This document shows, piece after piece, positions 1 to 5,956 of a stretch of DNA of 8,907 bases; the stretch's first letter is position 1; each line of letters begins with the position of its first letter. The notes beneath the pieces are model-generated. The model made no database searches, was not told the origin of the DNA, and saw only the letters and a list, made by a program, of their open reading frames with translations. The position numbers were made by a program, and so were the translations under genes. The stretch lies in contig CAMCTL010000145.1 in assembly GCA_945878515.1 (NCBI GenBank), forward strand, positions 1 through 8,907. The letters run 5' to 3'. This stretch comes from Flavobacterium psychrophilum. GTDB taxonomy: Bacteria; Bacteroidota; Bacteroidia; Flavobacteriales; Flavobacteriaceae.

Positions 1-63
1 TTAATTAGTTTTTGGGGGAGAGAAGCATAGAATGACACACCAAAAGGTTGAAAAGAATTGACA

Positions 64-633
64 ATGGAAGAACTTTATAAATACTTAAATAATTTTACTA
101 CAATTTCAGACAAAAGTTGGACAATGCTGAAAGATATTTTTATTCGGAAAGAGCTGCAAAAGCTGGACTATTTTTGTAATACTGACATAGTAGCCACAAA
201 AATTGCATTCTTACAACAAGGGGTTGTTCGTTCATTTTATACCAATAACGAAGGACAGGAATTAAATAAAAACTTCTTTGTAAGTCCTGCTTTTATAGGA
301 GCATACTCTTCCCTAATCACTCAGACACCAAATAAATTGGCTCAACAAGCCTTGACAACTTGCATAATTTGGGAAACAGATTATGCCAATATCAAACAAC
401 TCTATGACATTTGCCCTGACCTTGAAAGATTGGGAAGGCTCCTGGCAGAATATTATTTTGTAGAAAAAGAAATACGAGAGGTTCATCTATTAAATCTAGA
501 AGCAAAAGAGTATTACAAAATATTTCAACATCAATATCCAACACTCGAGCAACAAATTCCGCAATATCATATTGCTTCGTTTTTGGGCATCACACCTACA
601 CAATTATCACGCATTAGAGCTGAAAAAACTTGA
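64..633 (+). CDS. Crp/Fnr family transcriptional regulator
   Basis: Predicted DNA-binding regulator of 189 residues. The N-terminal two thirds (about residues 20-115) fit the cyclic-nucleotide-binding-like beta barrel, including the stretch LQQGVVRSFYTNNEGQELNK, where a surface loop leads into the barrel. A long helix follows (about 120-150). The C-terminal helix-turn-helix contains PQYHIASFLGITPTQLSRIR, the recognition region typical of Bacteroidota Crp/Fnr proteins. The phosphate-binding cassette of true cAMP receptors (FGE...RxA) is not recognisable; the matching region reads FIGAYSSLITQTPNKLAQQA, so the effector is unknown and may not be a cyclic nucleotide. The ATG at 64 is preferred over a TTG two codons upstream. 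No strong Shine-Dalgarno is visible, as is usual in this phylum. It lies 76 nt upstream of the propeller lipoprotein gene on the same strand, so that gene is a plausible target (inference). Confidence 0.9.
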   Translation: MEELYKYLNNFTTISDKSWTMLKDIFIRKELQKLDYFCNTDIVATKIAFLQQGVVRSFYTNNEGQELNKNFFVSPAFIGAYSSLITQTPNKLAQQALTTCIIWETDYANIKQLYDICPDLERLGRLLAEYYFVEKEIREVHLLNLEAKEYYKIFQHQYPTLEQQIPQYHIASFLGITPTQLSRIRAEKT

Positions 634-671
634 TTTCATTTCTTTACCTATGTAAACAGATTTAAAAAGAA

Positions 672-717
672 TTGCTCATTTCTTTGCAAAACATTTTAAA
701 ACAAAGATAATGAGCAA
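672..717 (+). promoter_or_regulatory. Inverted repeat spanning the start of the propeller gene
   Basis: TTGCTCATT at 672-680 is the exact reverse complement of AATGAGCAA at 709-717, which contains the ATG start codon (710-712). In the mRNA this 9-bp stem with a 28-nt loop would bury the start codon; in DNA it could be a widely spaced operator. Only the complementarity is seen; a role is inferred, and chance is possible in AT-rich sequence. Confidence 0.25.
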
Positions 718-1798
718 AATTAAAGTAATTTTTTCAGTAATAAGTATTGCAATTCTAATACTTATAATTCAGTCCTGCGCTATCAAACCATTAGCCTGGA
801 CACCTCAAACAAAACCACTATTTGAAGGCGTAACAAAACTCAACGATGAATTAGCAACCGTTGAGAAAATCGATTTAGGAGGTTGGGTTGGTGCTGAGGA
901 CATAGTTTTTGACCGTATTGGCAACCTTTATTGTGGAGTGCATAAAGCGCAAAATGATTTTTCTGACGGGAAAATTTTAAAAATTAACCCAGACGGAAAA
1001 ATTGAAATTTTTTATGATGCCGGTTCCTGGGTATCGGGTTTGCATTTTGACAAACTAGGAAATTTGATAGCGTTAAGCCATAAAGAAGGGCTTATTAGTA
1101 TTAGTGCGGAAAAGAAAGTCACCATACTGTCTAGTAAAGATGAAAAAGGAAGGGGCTTCTTAATTCCAAACGGTTTGGAAATGGACAGCAAACAAAATAT
1201 CTATTTCACCAATACTTCTTCCGCAAGCCCTTATACCATAAAATACGGCAGAAAATTAATTTTAGAAATGAAACCAAACGGAGGATTATACCAATACAAC
1301 CCATCTACAAAAGAAGTCGTAACACTAATTGACGGCACTTATTTTGGAAATGGCGTGGCAGTTTCAAAAGACGAAAGTTTTTTATTGATGGTAGAAACTA
1401 CCAAATACAGAATATTAAAGTATTGGCTTAAAGGAGTAAATACAGGTAATACAGAAATTTTCATTGACAATTTACATGGATTTCCAAATGGAATTTCTAT
1501 TCGTGAAGATGGTACCTTTTGGCTTGGCTTTACAACCAAAAGAAATGATGCACTTGATAAAATACACCCTAAACCAAGTATGAAAAAATTAGTGTATGGC
1601 TTACCAAAATGGCTACAACCTAAAGAAGACAAATTCGGAATGGTTATGCACCTTTCTGAAACTGGAACTATTCTGAATGCCTTCTTCGATTCAACAGGAA
1701 TTGCAATGCCTGAAGCTGGTTCAGTGAAAGAGCAAAACGGTTTTTTGTATATGGGTGGAGATAATTTACCATACATTGGAAAATACAGACTGAAATAA
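710..1798 (+). CDS. SMP-30/gluconolactonase/strictosidine synthase-like propeller lipoprotein
   Basis: Predicted lipoprotein of 362 residues. A hydrophobic signal (about 4-20) ends in the lipobox IIQSC, with Cys23 as the lipidation site. The mature part is a six-bladed beta propeller of the SMP-30/strictosidine-synthase-like superfamily, closest in pattern to the APMAP group. Expected metal-ligand positions are visible: Glu63 in GAEDIVFD, Asn154 in IPNGLEMD, and Asn214 in FGNGVAVSKD followed by LLMVETTKYRILKYWLKG. The blade-5 motif usually reads PGFPDNI but here reads HGFPNGI (257-262), so the usual Asp and Asn are shifted or replaced. The C-terminal blade, AGSVKEQNGFLYMGGDNLPY, closes the ring. 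Family members are lactonases or ester hydrolases needing a divalent cation; the substrate here is unknown. It probably acts at the cell envelope. No clear terminator follows. Confidence 0.85.
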   Translation: MSKIKVIFSVISIAILILIIQSCAIKPLAWTPQTKPLFEGVTKLNDELATVEKIDLGGWVGAEDIVFDRIGNLYCGVHKAQNDFSDGKILKINPDGKIEIFYDAGSWVSGLHFDKLGNLIALSHKEGLISISAEKKVTILSSKDEKGRGFLIPNGLEMDSKQNIYFTNTSSASPYTIKYGRKLILEMKPNGGLYQYNPSTKEVVTLIDGTYFGNGVAVSKDESFLLMVETTKYRILKYWLKGVNTGNTEIFIDNLHGFPNGISIREDGTFWLGFTTKRNDALDKIHPKPSMKKLVYGLPKWLQPKEDKFGMVMHLSETGTILNAFFDSTGIAMPEAGSVKEQNGFLYMGGDNLPYIGKYRLK

Positions 1799-1965
1799 TA
1801 AAATTCTGATCATTAATTTGCTAGAGAAACAACCAACCAATATTCGCGGTTTTGCGTCAGGTGCGAAATGACAGATCGCTTGAAGCTTTCAACATATATT
1901 TGCGCTCGGTTATTCTTGTACAATGAAATGCTAAAACCCGGTTCTTGAAATTTGCCGCGGATATT
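1799..1965. other. Non-coding block, richer in GC than its surroundings
   Basis: The segment between the propeller gene and the toxin remnant holds no gene I can defend. By hand count, 1841-1960 is about 43% G+C, clearly above the neighbouring coding DNA. Short frames exist on both strands (for example a 26-codon + strand frame starting at 1868) but none looks like a protein. No hairpin terminator is obvious between the convergent genes. It may be foreign or repetitive DNA brought in with the event that truncated the toxin gene. Confidence 0.4.
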
Positions 1966-2061
1966 TCAAACTTTTACTTCACTTTCTAAAGAAGGAAATT
2001 TTTTGGAAAATCGTTTGTAATGAACATCAAAAATGGGCAAGGTTACAATCATATTTTTCAT
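1966..2061 (-). pseudogene. Truncated RelE/ParE-like toxin, N-terminal remnant
   Basis: A 31-codon frame starts inside the 3' end of the antitoxin-like gene and overlaps its last 35 bases in another frame, the arrangement common in type II toxin-antitoxin pairs. It ends at a TGA at 1966-1968. After two possible starts (ATG at 2061 and at 2052), the residues FDVHYKRFSKKFPSLESEV match the pattern of the first strand and first helix of Bacteroidota RelE/ParE toxins (a basic helix with KKFPSL or KKYPSL). The catalytic and core strands that should fill about 60 more residues are absent: none of the frames downstream gives a convincing continuation, and the composition changes at this point. I read it as a toxin broken by deletion or rearrangement. 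The assignment rests on a short pattern and is tentative. Confidence 0.45.
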
Positions 2062-2296
2062 TTAATAAATCATCTAAAGTCTTACGCTTTGAATTATTTT
2101 GCTTTGATTCCTTTAATTGTTTAAAAGCTAAATCTAAATCTTGTAAGACTTTTGGGGTTTGAATTTTCTTTGGTAAAGACCTTTTTTTCAAGTTAAGTAC
2201 TTCGTCAGGGACAACTTCAACAGACGAAAATGTCTTTAGCATTTCAAGAACTATTTTTGCTTGTTTCGAATTTTCTTTTAATTTAATGGTTACCAT
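2027..2296 (-). CDS. Small antitoxin-like protein (DUF2683-like N-terminus)
   Basis: An 89-residue basic protein of no certain family. The N-terminus, MVTIKLKENSKQAKIVLEML, looks like the strand-helix opening of small Bacteroidota antitoxins and DUF2683-type proteins. The middle is rich in Lys and Gln and the C-terminus (KRKTLDDLLNEKYDC) is a likely helix that would bind a toxin. The assignment as antitoxin depends mainly on the overlapping RelE-like remnant at its 3' end. If right, it is now an orphan antitoxin, because the toxin is truncated. Its native promoter region has been displaced: the IS982-family element ends 13 bp before its ATG, so expression probably depends on read-through from the transposase or on an outward promoter within the element. 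It could also be an unrelated hypothetical protein. Confidence 0.6.
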   Translation of the reverse strand: MVTIKLKENSKQAKIVLEMLKTFSSVEVVPDEVLNLKKRSLPKKIQTPKVLQDLDLAFKQLKESKQNNSKRKTLDDLLNEKYDCNLAHF

Positions 2297-2309
2297 AAAC
2301 TTTTTATTT

Positions 2310-2327
2310 ACCCGTTGGGTGTAATTA
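2310..2327 (+). repeat. Left terminal inverted repeat of the IS982-family element
   Basis: ACCCGTTGGGTGTAATTA, the exact reverse complement of the repeat at 3291-3308. The last three bases hold the transposase stop codon, so the gene runs right into the end of the element. Confidence 0.93.
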
Positions 2328-3209
2328 AATTATTTGTGTTTTAATATTATTTATTGGTCTGTCAAAGATAAATTTATTGACATATTGAACTAAAGTTAAA
2401 GCTGTTATTTTGGCTAAAATTCTTGTTTTAAATCCTTGAAAAGATTTAGCATAATTTCGTCTAATCATAAATTGGTCACATAATTGAGAGAACAATGTTT
2501 CTATTCTTTTCCTTGATTTTCTAAAGATATAAGGCTGTGGCTTATAGTCTTTTTGATTTATTCTTTTTGGTGTTTCTAATTTTACATTTACCGTTTGAAA
2601 TAAATCTAATTGTATACTTTCTGACAAATAACCTCTATCTCCAAGTAGCACACAATCAGACATTTGGTGTTTAATATTTTTTAAAAAGTTTATGTCGTGA
2701 ACCTCTGCTTTAGTGATATCTAAAGAATGGAAAACTCCAGTTATTGAGCAAACTCCGTGAAGCTTATACCCATAAAACCAACTGTTTTGTGAAGCACAAA
2801 AACCTTTGGAAGGAGCGGTTTCAAATTCATTTTTACAGATTTTAATTCTGTTGTGTCGTGAGAATTTGCAAATTTCTAAAGGCATACTATCCACTATAAA
2901 ATAATCTTCAAAATCAAGAAAATGAGAGGCTAATTTTGTCCTAACTTCTTCTGAAAACAAGAACAATCTTCTCCTTCTTTTATTAAACTGACTGCGTTCA
3001 ATTAGATTAGGAATTTCATCGGGTAGTATCTGTTTAAAAAGAGAATTTTCGCTATCAATAGACATAAATTCAGCCGTCAAACTCAATGCAACTACTTCTA
3101 AATCAGACATTTTTCGCTTTCTTCCTACATCTGATTTGAATTCTAATTCACAATTCAAAGAACTTATAACTTCTAAAACTCTTAAATAATTTTTTACTAT
3201 ATTTGACAT
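2325..3209 (-). CDS. IS982-family DDE transposase
   Basis: Transposase of 294 residues, full length for IS982 (about 290-310). The N-terminal part is helical and DNA-binding in character, with a basic tract SQFNKRRRRLFLF. The catalytic core shows the DDE triad: Asp107 in YFIVDSMPLEIC, Asp191 in VLLGDRGYLSES, and Glu237 in KSRKRIETLFSQL, with the helix QFMIRRNYAKSFQGFKTRIL after it. All three residues are in place and there is no frameshift, so the enzyme is probably active. I chose the ATG at 3209 over an upstream in-frame TTG at 3263 because it gives the family's usual N-terminus and because the codons before it encode an inverted repeat, more likely leader than protein. The gene reads toward the antitoxin-like gene. 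Confidence 0.93.
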   Translation of the reverse strand: MSNIVKNYLRVLEVISSLNCELEFKSDVGRKRKMSDLEVVALSLTAEFMSIDSENSLFKQILPDEIPNLIERSQFNKRRRRLFLFSEEVRTKLASHFLDFEDYFIVDSMPLEICKFSRHNRIKICKNEFETAPSKGFCASQNSWFYGYKLHGVCSITGVFHSLDITKAEVHDINFLKNIKHQMSDCVLLGDRGYLSESIQLDLFQTVNVKLETPKRINQKDYKPQPYIFRKSRKRIETLFSQLCDQFMIRRNYAKSFQGFKTRILAKITALTLVQYVNKFIFDRPINNIKTQII

Positions 3210-3270
3210 AAATATTGGTTTGTTTTGCGACTTCAAGATACTGAATTTCAGTATCTTGACCAATATTTAT
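3208..3270 (-). promoter_or_regulatory. Nested inverted repeat in the transposase leader
   Basis: Two nested dyads lie over the transposase start. The inner one pairs 3233-3245 with 3247-3259 (13 bp, one-base centre). The outer one pairs ATAAATATTGGT at 3208-3219 with ACCAATATTTAT at 3259-3270. In a - strand transcript that begins outside the element, the outer stem would include two of the three start-codon bases (3208-3209) and the sequence just upstream, where ribosomes load. Hairpins of this kind protect other insertion sequences from activation by external transcription (established for IS10 and others); the same role here is inference. Confidence 0.6.
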
Positions 3271-3290
3271 CCGATTTATTTTACTTTAAA

Positions 3291-3308
3291 TAATTACACC
3301 CAACGGGT
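3291..3308 (-). repeat. Right terminal inverted repeat of the IS982-family element
   Basis: TAATTACACCCAACGGGT on the + strand, the exact reverse complement of 2310-2327. It marks the transposase-proximal end of the element. Confidence 0.93.
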
Positions 3309-3321
3309 ATATATATATATA
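3308..3321. repeat. (TA)7 dinucleotide tract abutting the insertion sequence
   Basis: Seven TA units run directly out of the right end of the IS982-family element. It may be part of the AT-rich target. Its low complexity makes any target-site duplication hard to recognise. Confidence 0.8.
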
Positions 3322-3646
3322 TTCTCTTGGAGGATAGCGTAATTGTGTTCCGGCCCACAAAGTTGAGCAGGCAATACTAAGCCAAAAAAGATAAACTCCG
3401 CGAAATCTTCCGATTTTGAGGTTGTGACTTTCGGATTTCAACCGATTTTGCTTTTAGGCATTTAATTTCTATGCCAGTCACAGACTGATGAACACATCCA
3501 CAAAGTCGGAGGCTTCGCCAGCTAAGGCGATTTAAATATTTTTCGAGAGTACACAAACTATAAAAGATGAACTCTAAGTTTTTTGTTAAAGAGAGTGATG
3601 TATGTTTAAAAAAAGTTGACATTTAAATTAGCATTCTGAAAATAAA
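3322..3646. other. Intergenic block without a convincing gene
   Basis: This stretch lies between the insertion sequence and the first LruC terminator. The part at 3321-3530 is about 44% G+C by hand count, above the surroundings. It has a repeated CCGATTTT (3409-3416 and 3452-3459) and a small dyad TCGCC-AGCTAA-GGCGA (3515-3530). An 81-codon frame on the - strand (3377-3622) has an odd Arg/Cys/Ser-rich composition and no family resemblance, so I do not call it. The block may be a dispersed non-coding repeat or relic DNA. Confidence 0.4.
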
Positions 3647-3681
3647 AAAAGTCTCCGATTACATTTTAATCGGAGACTTTT
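3647..3681 (-). terminator. Rho-independent terminator of the 577-residue LruC gene
   Basis: A perfect 15-bp stem, AAAAGTCTCCGATTA with TAATCGGAGACTTTT, and a 5-nt loop, 22 bp after the stop codon. On the - strand it is followed by a T-rich tract. The A-rich and T-rich sides would also allow termination from the other direction. Confidence 0.9.
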
Positions 3682-3703
3682 ACATTTATGAAACTTAGAT
3701 ATA

Positions 3704-5437
3704 TTATTTCAAGTTCACATTATTTCTGTAGCCACTTTTATCTGTAAACCAATCAGATTTATTTGTGCCACCAGATGTAGCCCAAGCAGCAAAGTGGTTG
3801 TAAGCATTTGTAATAAGTACTTTTTCTTTTGGAGCTCTATAAGGACCAGATATATTGATAGCCCAAGGTAATCCTGTTGGCGTTTTAAAATCACCATCAC
3901 TGTCTTTTACCGTTACTCCAGTAGGTATCGTGGTATTTTTTGGGTAATTTGTTGTTGGTTTTAGCGGTAAATGAATTTCTTTCGTTCTGTTTTTATTTAT
4001 GATTAAAAACGGATTAAAAGGAGCCGTGCCCAAAGCAGTAGTTGTAATAGGTGTTTTAAATTTAATTGATATTTTTTTACTTAAACCTACATTTATGTGT
4101 GCGTTGTCAAAGAATACAATTACTGCATTTGTTTGCGATGCTTCTGTTCCGTTTGCATTGTTTTGGATAAATCCTTCTGTTAAATTTTGCCCGGTTACAG
4201 TTTCAATTGCAGATGGTGAGACACCTTGTAATTCTATTCCAAATCCATTTTTATAACTTGCACCTATAGATTCAAGGGTATAATTATAGTCTAAGCGAGT
4301 TACTTTATTTTGTGCATTTAAAATAGTTTGTATGTTGTAGCTAATCACTAAATCATTAAAATCATAATCACCACTATAAGGCCATAAATCTTCAAAAGCT
4401 AAGGTTGCATTTGTTAATTCTGTTGGATAATACATTTTATTTTCAATTTTTGAACAATCACCAGAAACAGTTTCTGTAATTGCAATATTATCTATAAAAT
4501 TTCCATAACTACCGCTATCTAATGATTCAAAAATAAAATAAGTATCTTGTTGATTAGCAGGTACCGTATAAGTTCCTGAATATTTTACCCAAGCAGTACT
4601 ACCTGTTCTCATGGTAGCTTCAACAGTTGCGGTAGTAAGATTTTCTCCAATTCTTACTACAGCATTATTTACTCCAATTCTTCCACGATGCCATACAGAC
4701 CAGCTAATTTTGGCTCCAGGACTGGTACAAATACGTTGATACAATGCCGAACTTATGTTTGCGTTTAATTCCGCAAAGTAACTTCCGTTTTGTGCGGGTA
4801 CATCAAGAAATCCAGATTTCCATATCTCAATTGCGTTGTCTCTCGCTGTTGTAGACCAACCTTCAACATTTTTTTCATCTGTTATAATAAAAGAACTAGG
4901 AAGTGTTGGGCCATTTTCAAAATCATTGTTTAAAAAGAAGTTGTCTTTACATGTTGCGCAAGGATCGCTGTTTGTTTTAGAGGTATTCGTAGTTTTGCTT
5001 GAGGTTTTAAATATAGATTTAGAACTAATTTGATTGTTTATAATCGGTATAATTTTGGAAGTATACTCAAGACCATCTTTTCTTAATACATACACTTTTG
5101 TATAAATGCTAGATAAACTAAATGATTGATTAATTTCACCGTTGGATGGCTTGCCAGAGTATAACAAGTTGTTGAGTGCTTCTGTAATATTATCTGCTTC
5201 TGAACTATTATTTTCTGCGTATGCAAAAACTTCATATTTTACAAAAGGAGTAGCATCCGAAATTGATAACGTTACCGCTCTTTCTGTTTCAAAATTAAAG
5301 TTATCAGGAATTGATAATTTTTCAATAGAAGTCACTGTATTGTTCTCCGATTGTAAATTTTCGAGGTCTGCATCTGGCGCACAAGAGCTAACAATTGTCA
5401 AGAAAGCTAATAGAAGATAAAGATTAAATGTTTTCAT
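3704..5437 (-). CDS. LruC domain-containing lipoprotein with a jelly-roll-like middle domain
   Basis: Predicted lipoprotein of 577 residues. The signal peptide ends in the lipobox IVSSC (Cys19). Residues about 45-130 form a beta-rich domain opening with FNFETERAVTLSIS, related in pattern to the N-terminus of the 692-residue paralogue. A Ser/Thr/Lys linker (about 138-158) precedes CATC (160-163). Residues about 168-322 (NNDFENGPTLP, EGWSTTARDNAIEIW, GSYFAELNA, DSGSYGNFIDNIAI) look like a galactose-binding or DUF642-like jelly roll, suggesting carbohydrate binding. The LruC domain (DUF4842) fills about 336-577, with the hallmark AFEDLWPYSGDYDFNDLV at 347-364, acidic enough to hold calcium, and PWAINISGPYRAPKE near the end. 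LruC is named after a Leptospira outer-membrane lipoprotein; its biochemical role is unknown. The gene has its own promoter-like region and terminator. Confidence 0.88.
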   Translation of the reverse strand: MKTFNLYLLLAFLTIVSSCAPDADLENLQSENNTVTSIEKLSIPDNFNFETERAVTLSISDATPFVKYEVFAYAENNSSEADNITEALNNLLYSGKPSNGEINQSFSLSSIYTKVYVLRKDGLEYTSKIIPIINNQISSKSIFKTSSKTTNTSKTNSDPCATCKDNFFLNNDFENGPTLPSSFIITDEKNVEGWSTTARDNAIEIWKSGFLDVPAQNGSYFAELNANISSALYQRICTSPGAKISWSVWHRGRIGVNNAVVRIGENLTTATVEATMRTGSTAWVKYSGTYTVPANQQDTYFIFESLDSGSYGNFIDNIAITETVSGDCSKIENKMYYPTELTNATLAFEDLWPYSGDYDFNDLVISYNIQTILNAQNKVTRLDYNYTLESIGASYKNGFGIELQGVSPSAIETVTGQNLTEGFIQNNANGTEASQTNAVIVFFDNAHINVGLSKKISIKFKTPITTTALGTAPFNPFLIINKNRTKEIHLPLKPTTNYPKNTTIPTGVTVKDSDGDFKTPTGLPWAINISGPYRAPKEKVLITNAYNHFAAWATSGGTNKSDWFTDKSGYRNNVNLK

Positions 5438-5484
5438 AATTAAATATTTTTTTAAGGTAGTTGTTTTGGATTATTCAACTAAAT

Positions 5485-5499
5485 TCAATAGATGTGCCA
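5485..5499 (-). promoter_or_regulatory. Candidate sigma-54-like promoter of the 577-residue LruC gene
   Basis: The - strand reads TGGCACATCTATTGA. This matches the -24/-12 layout TGGCAC-N5-TTGC, with 10 nt between the GG (5498-5497) and the -12 pair, except that the -12 pair is GA where GC is expected. Transcription would start near 5473, leaving a leader of about 36 nt. The same element precedes the 692-residue gene. No TAnnTTTG box of the Bacteroidota housekeeping sigma factor is visible upstream. The deviation at -12 means it could be an operator for another factor. Confidence 0.45.
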
Positions 5500-5550
5500 A
5501 TTATTTAAAACGCTGTTTTTTAACTAATTAGCTTTTAGCCCATGTTGTTT

Positions 5551-5569
5551 TATTCCATTTTTTGGAATA
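5551..5569 (-). promoter_or_regulatory. Upstream dyad, candidate activator site
   Basis: TATTCCA-TTTTT-TGGAATA is a perfect 7-bp dyad with a 5-bp spacer, centred at 5560, 62 bp upstream of the -24 GG and about 87 bp upstream of the predicted start. Its core CCATTTTTTGGAATATTTT (5555-5573) recurs exactly upstream of the 692-residue gene. Position and symmetry suit an enhancer-binding-protein site; the protein is not in the window. Confidence 0.5.
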
Positions 5570-5582
5570 TTTTTCTGAATTC

Positions 5583-5902
5583 AAAAAAAAACAATTTAAT
5601 TTCCCTTTAATTTGTATAAGAATAAATCAGAAAAGCAAATAATATATGATTCCAAATCATTTCTGTTCGATAACAAATATGTTTGATGTTATCAAGTTTT
5701 TTTTATTCAAAAATTAAAATTACAATATTAAATTAACACTTTGATATTGTTTTCTATTATTTTTATTTGTGACTTTTTTTTCTTTGTGAAACTTTGTAAA
5801 GACTAACCAAAATGTCATTCGAATTTTTACAAAGAATCTCAAAGGACAAGTTGTTAAATTTTAATGGACAACAGAGATTCCAAATAGAACTTAATTTCAA
5901 AA
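5583..5902. other. AT-rich spacer between two LruC genes
   Basis: No gene is visible. The stretch has weak dyads: GATAAC (5669-5674) with GTTATC (5688-5693), and CTTTGTAAA (5792-5800) with TTTACAAAG (5826-5834). I see no promoter pattern I would defend. From about 5875 rightwards the sequence begins to resemble the matching region near 8393 downstream of the third LruC copy, so the tandem duplication reaches into this spacer. Confidence 0.5.
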
Positions 5903-5940
5903 TAAAATCCTAACAGGTTTTTATGTCTGTTAGGATTTTA
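5903..5940 (-). terminator. Rho-independent terminator of the 692-residue LruC gene
   Basis: A perfect 14-bp stem, TAAAATCCTAACAG with CTGTTAGGATTTTA, and a 10-nt loop, 16 bp after the stop codon. A T-rich tract follows on the - strand. The terminator at 8423-8457 is clearly its duplicated relative. Confidence 0.88.
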
Positions 5941-5956
5941 ATAATTTCAATGATTT

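Larger units (their letters stand above)
2310..3308 (-). mobile_element. Complete IS982-family insertion sequence
   Basis: A 999-bp element bounded by perfect 18-bp terminal inverted repeats that start with ACCC, as is typical of the family, and carrying one intact transposase gene on the - strand. Length and organisation match IS982 elements (about 1 kb, one frame). No target-site duplication is evident: the left flank reads TTTTTATTT and the right flank ATATATATA. Either the duplication has mutated or the element took part in a rearrangement. The outermost pair, T2309 and A3309, also match, so the true ends could be one base further out. Confidence 0.92.

Noticed and set aside
1..61. A short frame ending at 61, possibly the tail of an upstream gene
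   Set aside because: All three forward frames hit stops within the first 30 bases, and the remaining piece of 9-19 codons has no support. Treated as the leader of the Crp/Fnr gene.
1339..1776. A 145-codon frame antisense to the propeller gene
   Set aside because: It lies wholly within the well-supported propeller gene on the opposite strand and has no family features.
3210..3263. An 18-residue N-terminal extension of the transposase from a TTG at 3263
   Set aside because: These codons form the nested inverted repeat, and the ATG at 3209 gives the expected IS982 N-terminus and length.
3377..3622. An 81-codon frame on the - strand between the insertion sequence and the LruC terminator
   Set aside because: Its composition is odd (rich in Arg, Ser and Cys), no family is recognisable, it runs through the GC-richer non-coding block, and its upstream side is the LruC terminator. 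More likely a chance frame.
3322..3646. Possible CRISPR or integron attC structure
   Set aside because: There are no regularly spaced repeats and no recognisable GTTRRRY/RYYYAAC core pairs around a cassette.
3999..5420. Three + strand frames (3999-4256, 4836-5033, 5142-5420) opposite the 577-residue LruC gene
   Set aside because: They are antisense to a gene with clear signal peptide and domains; composition and lack of homology mark them as shadows. The same holds for 6444-6641 and 7863-8057.
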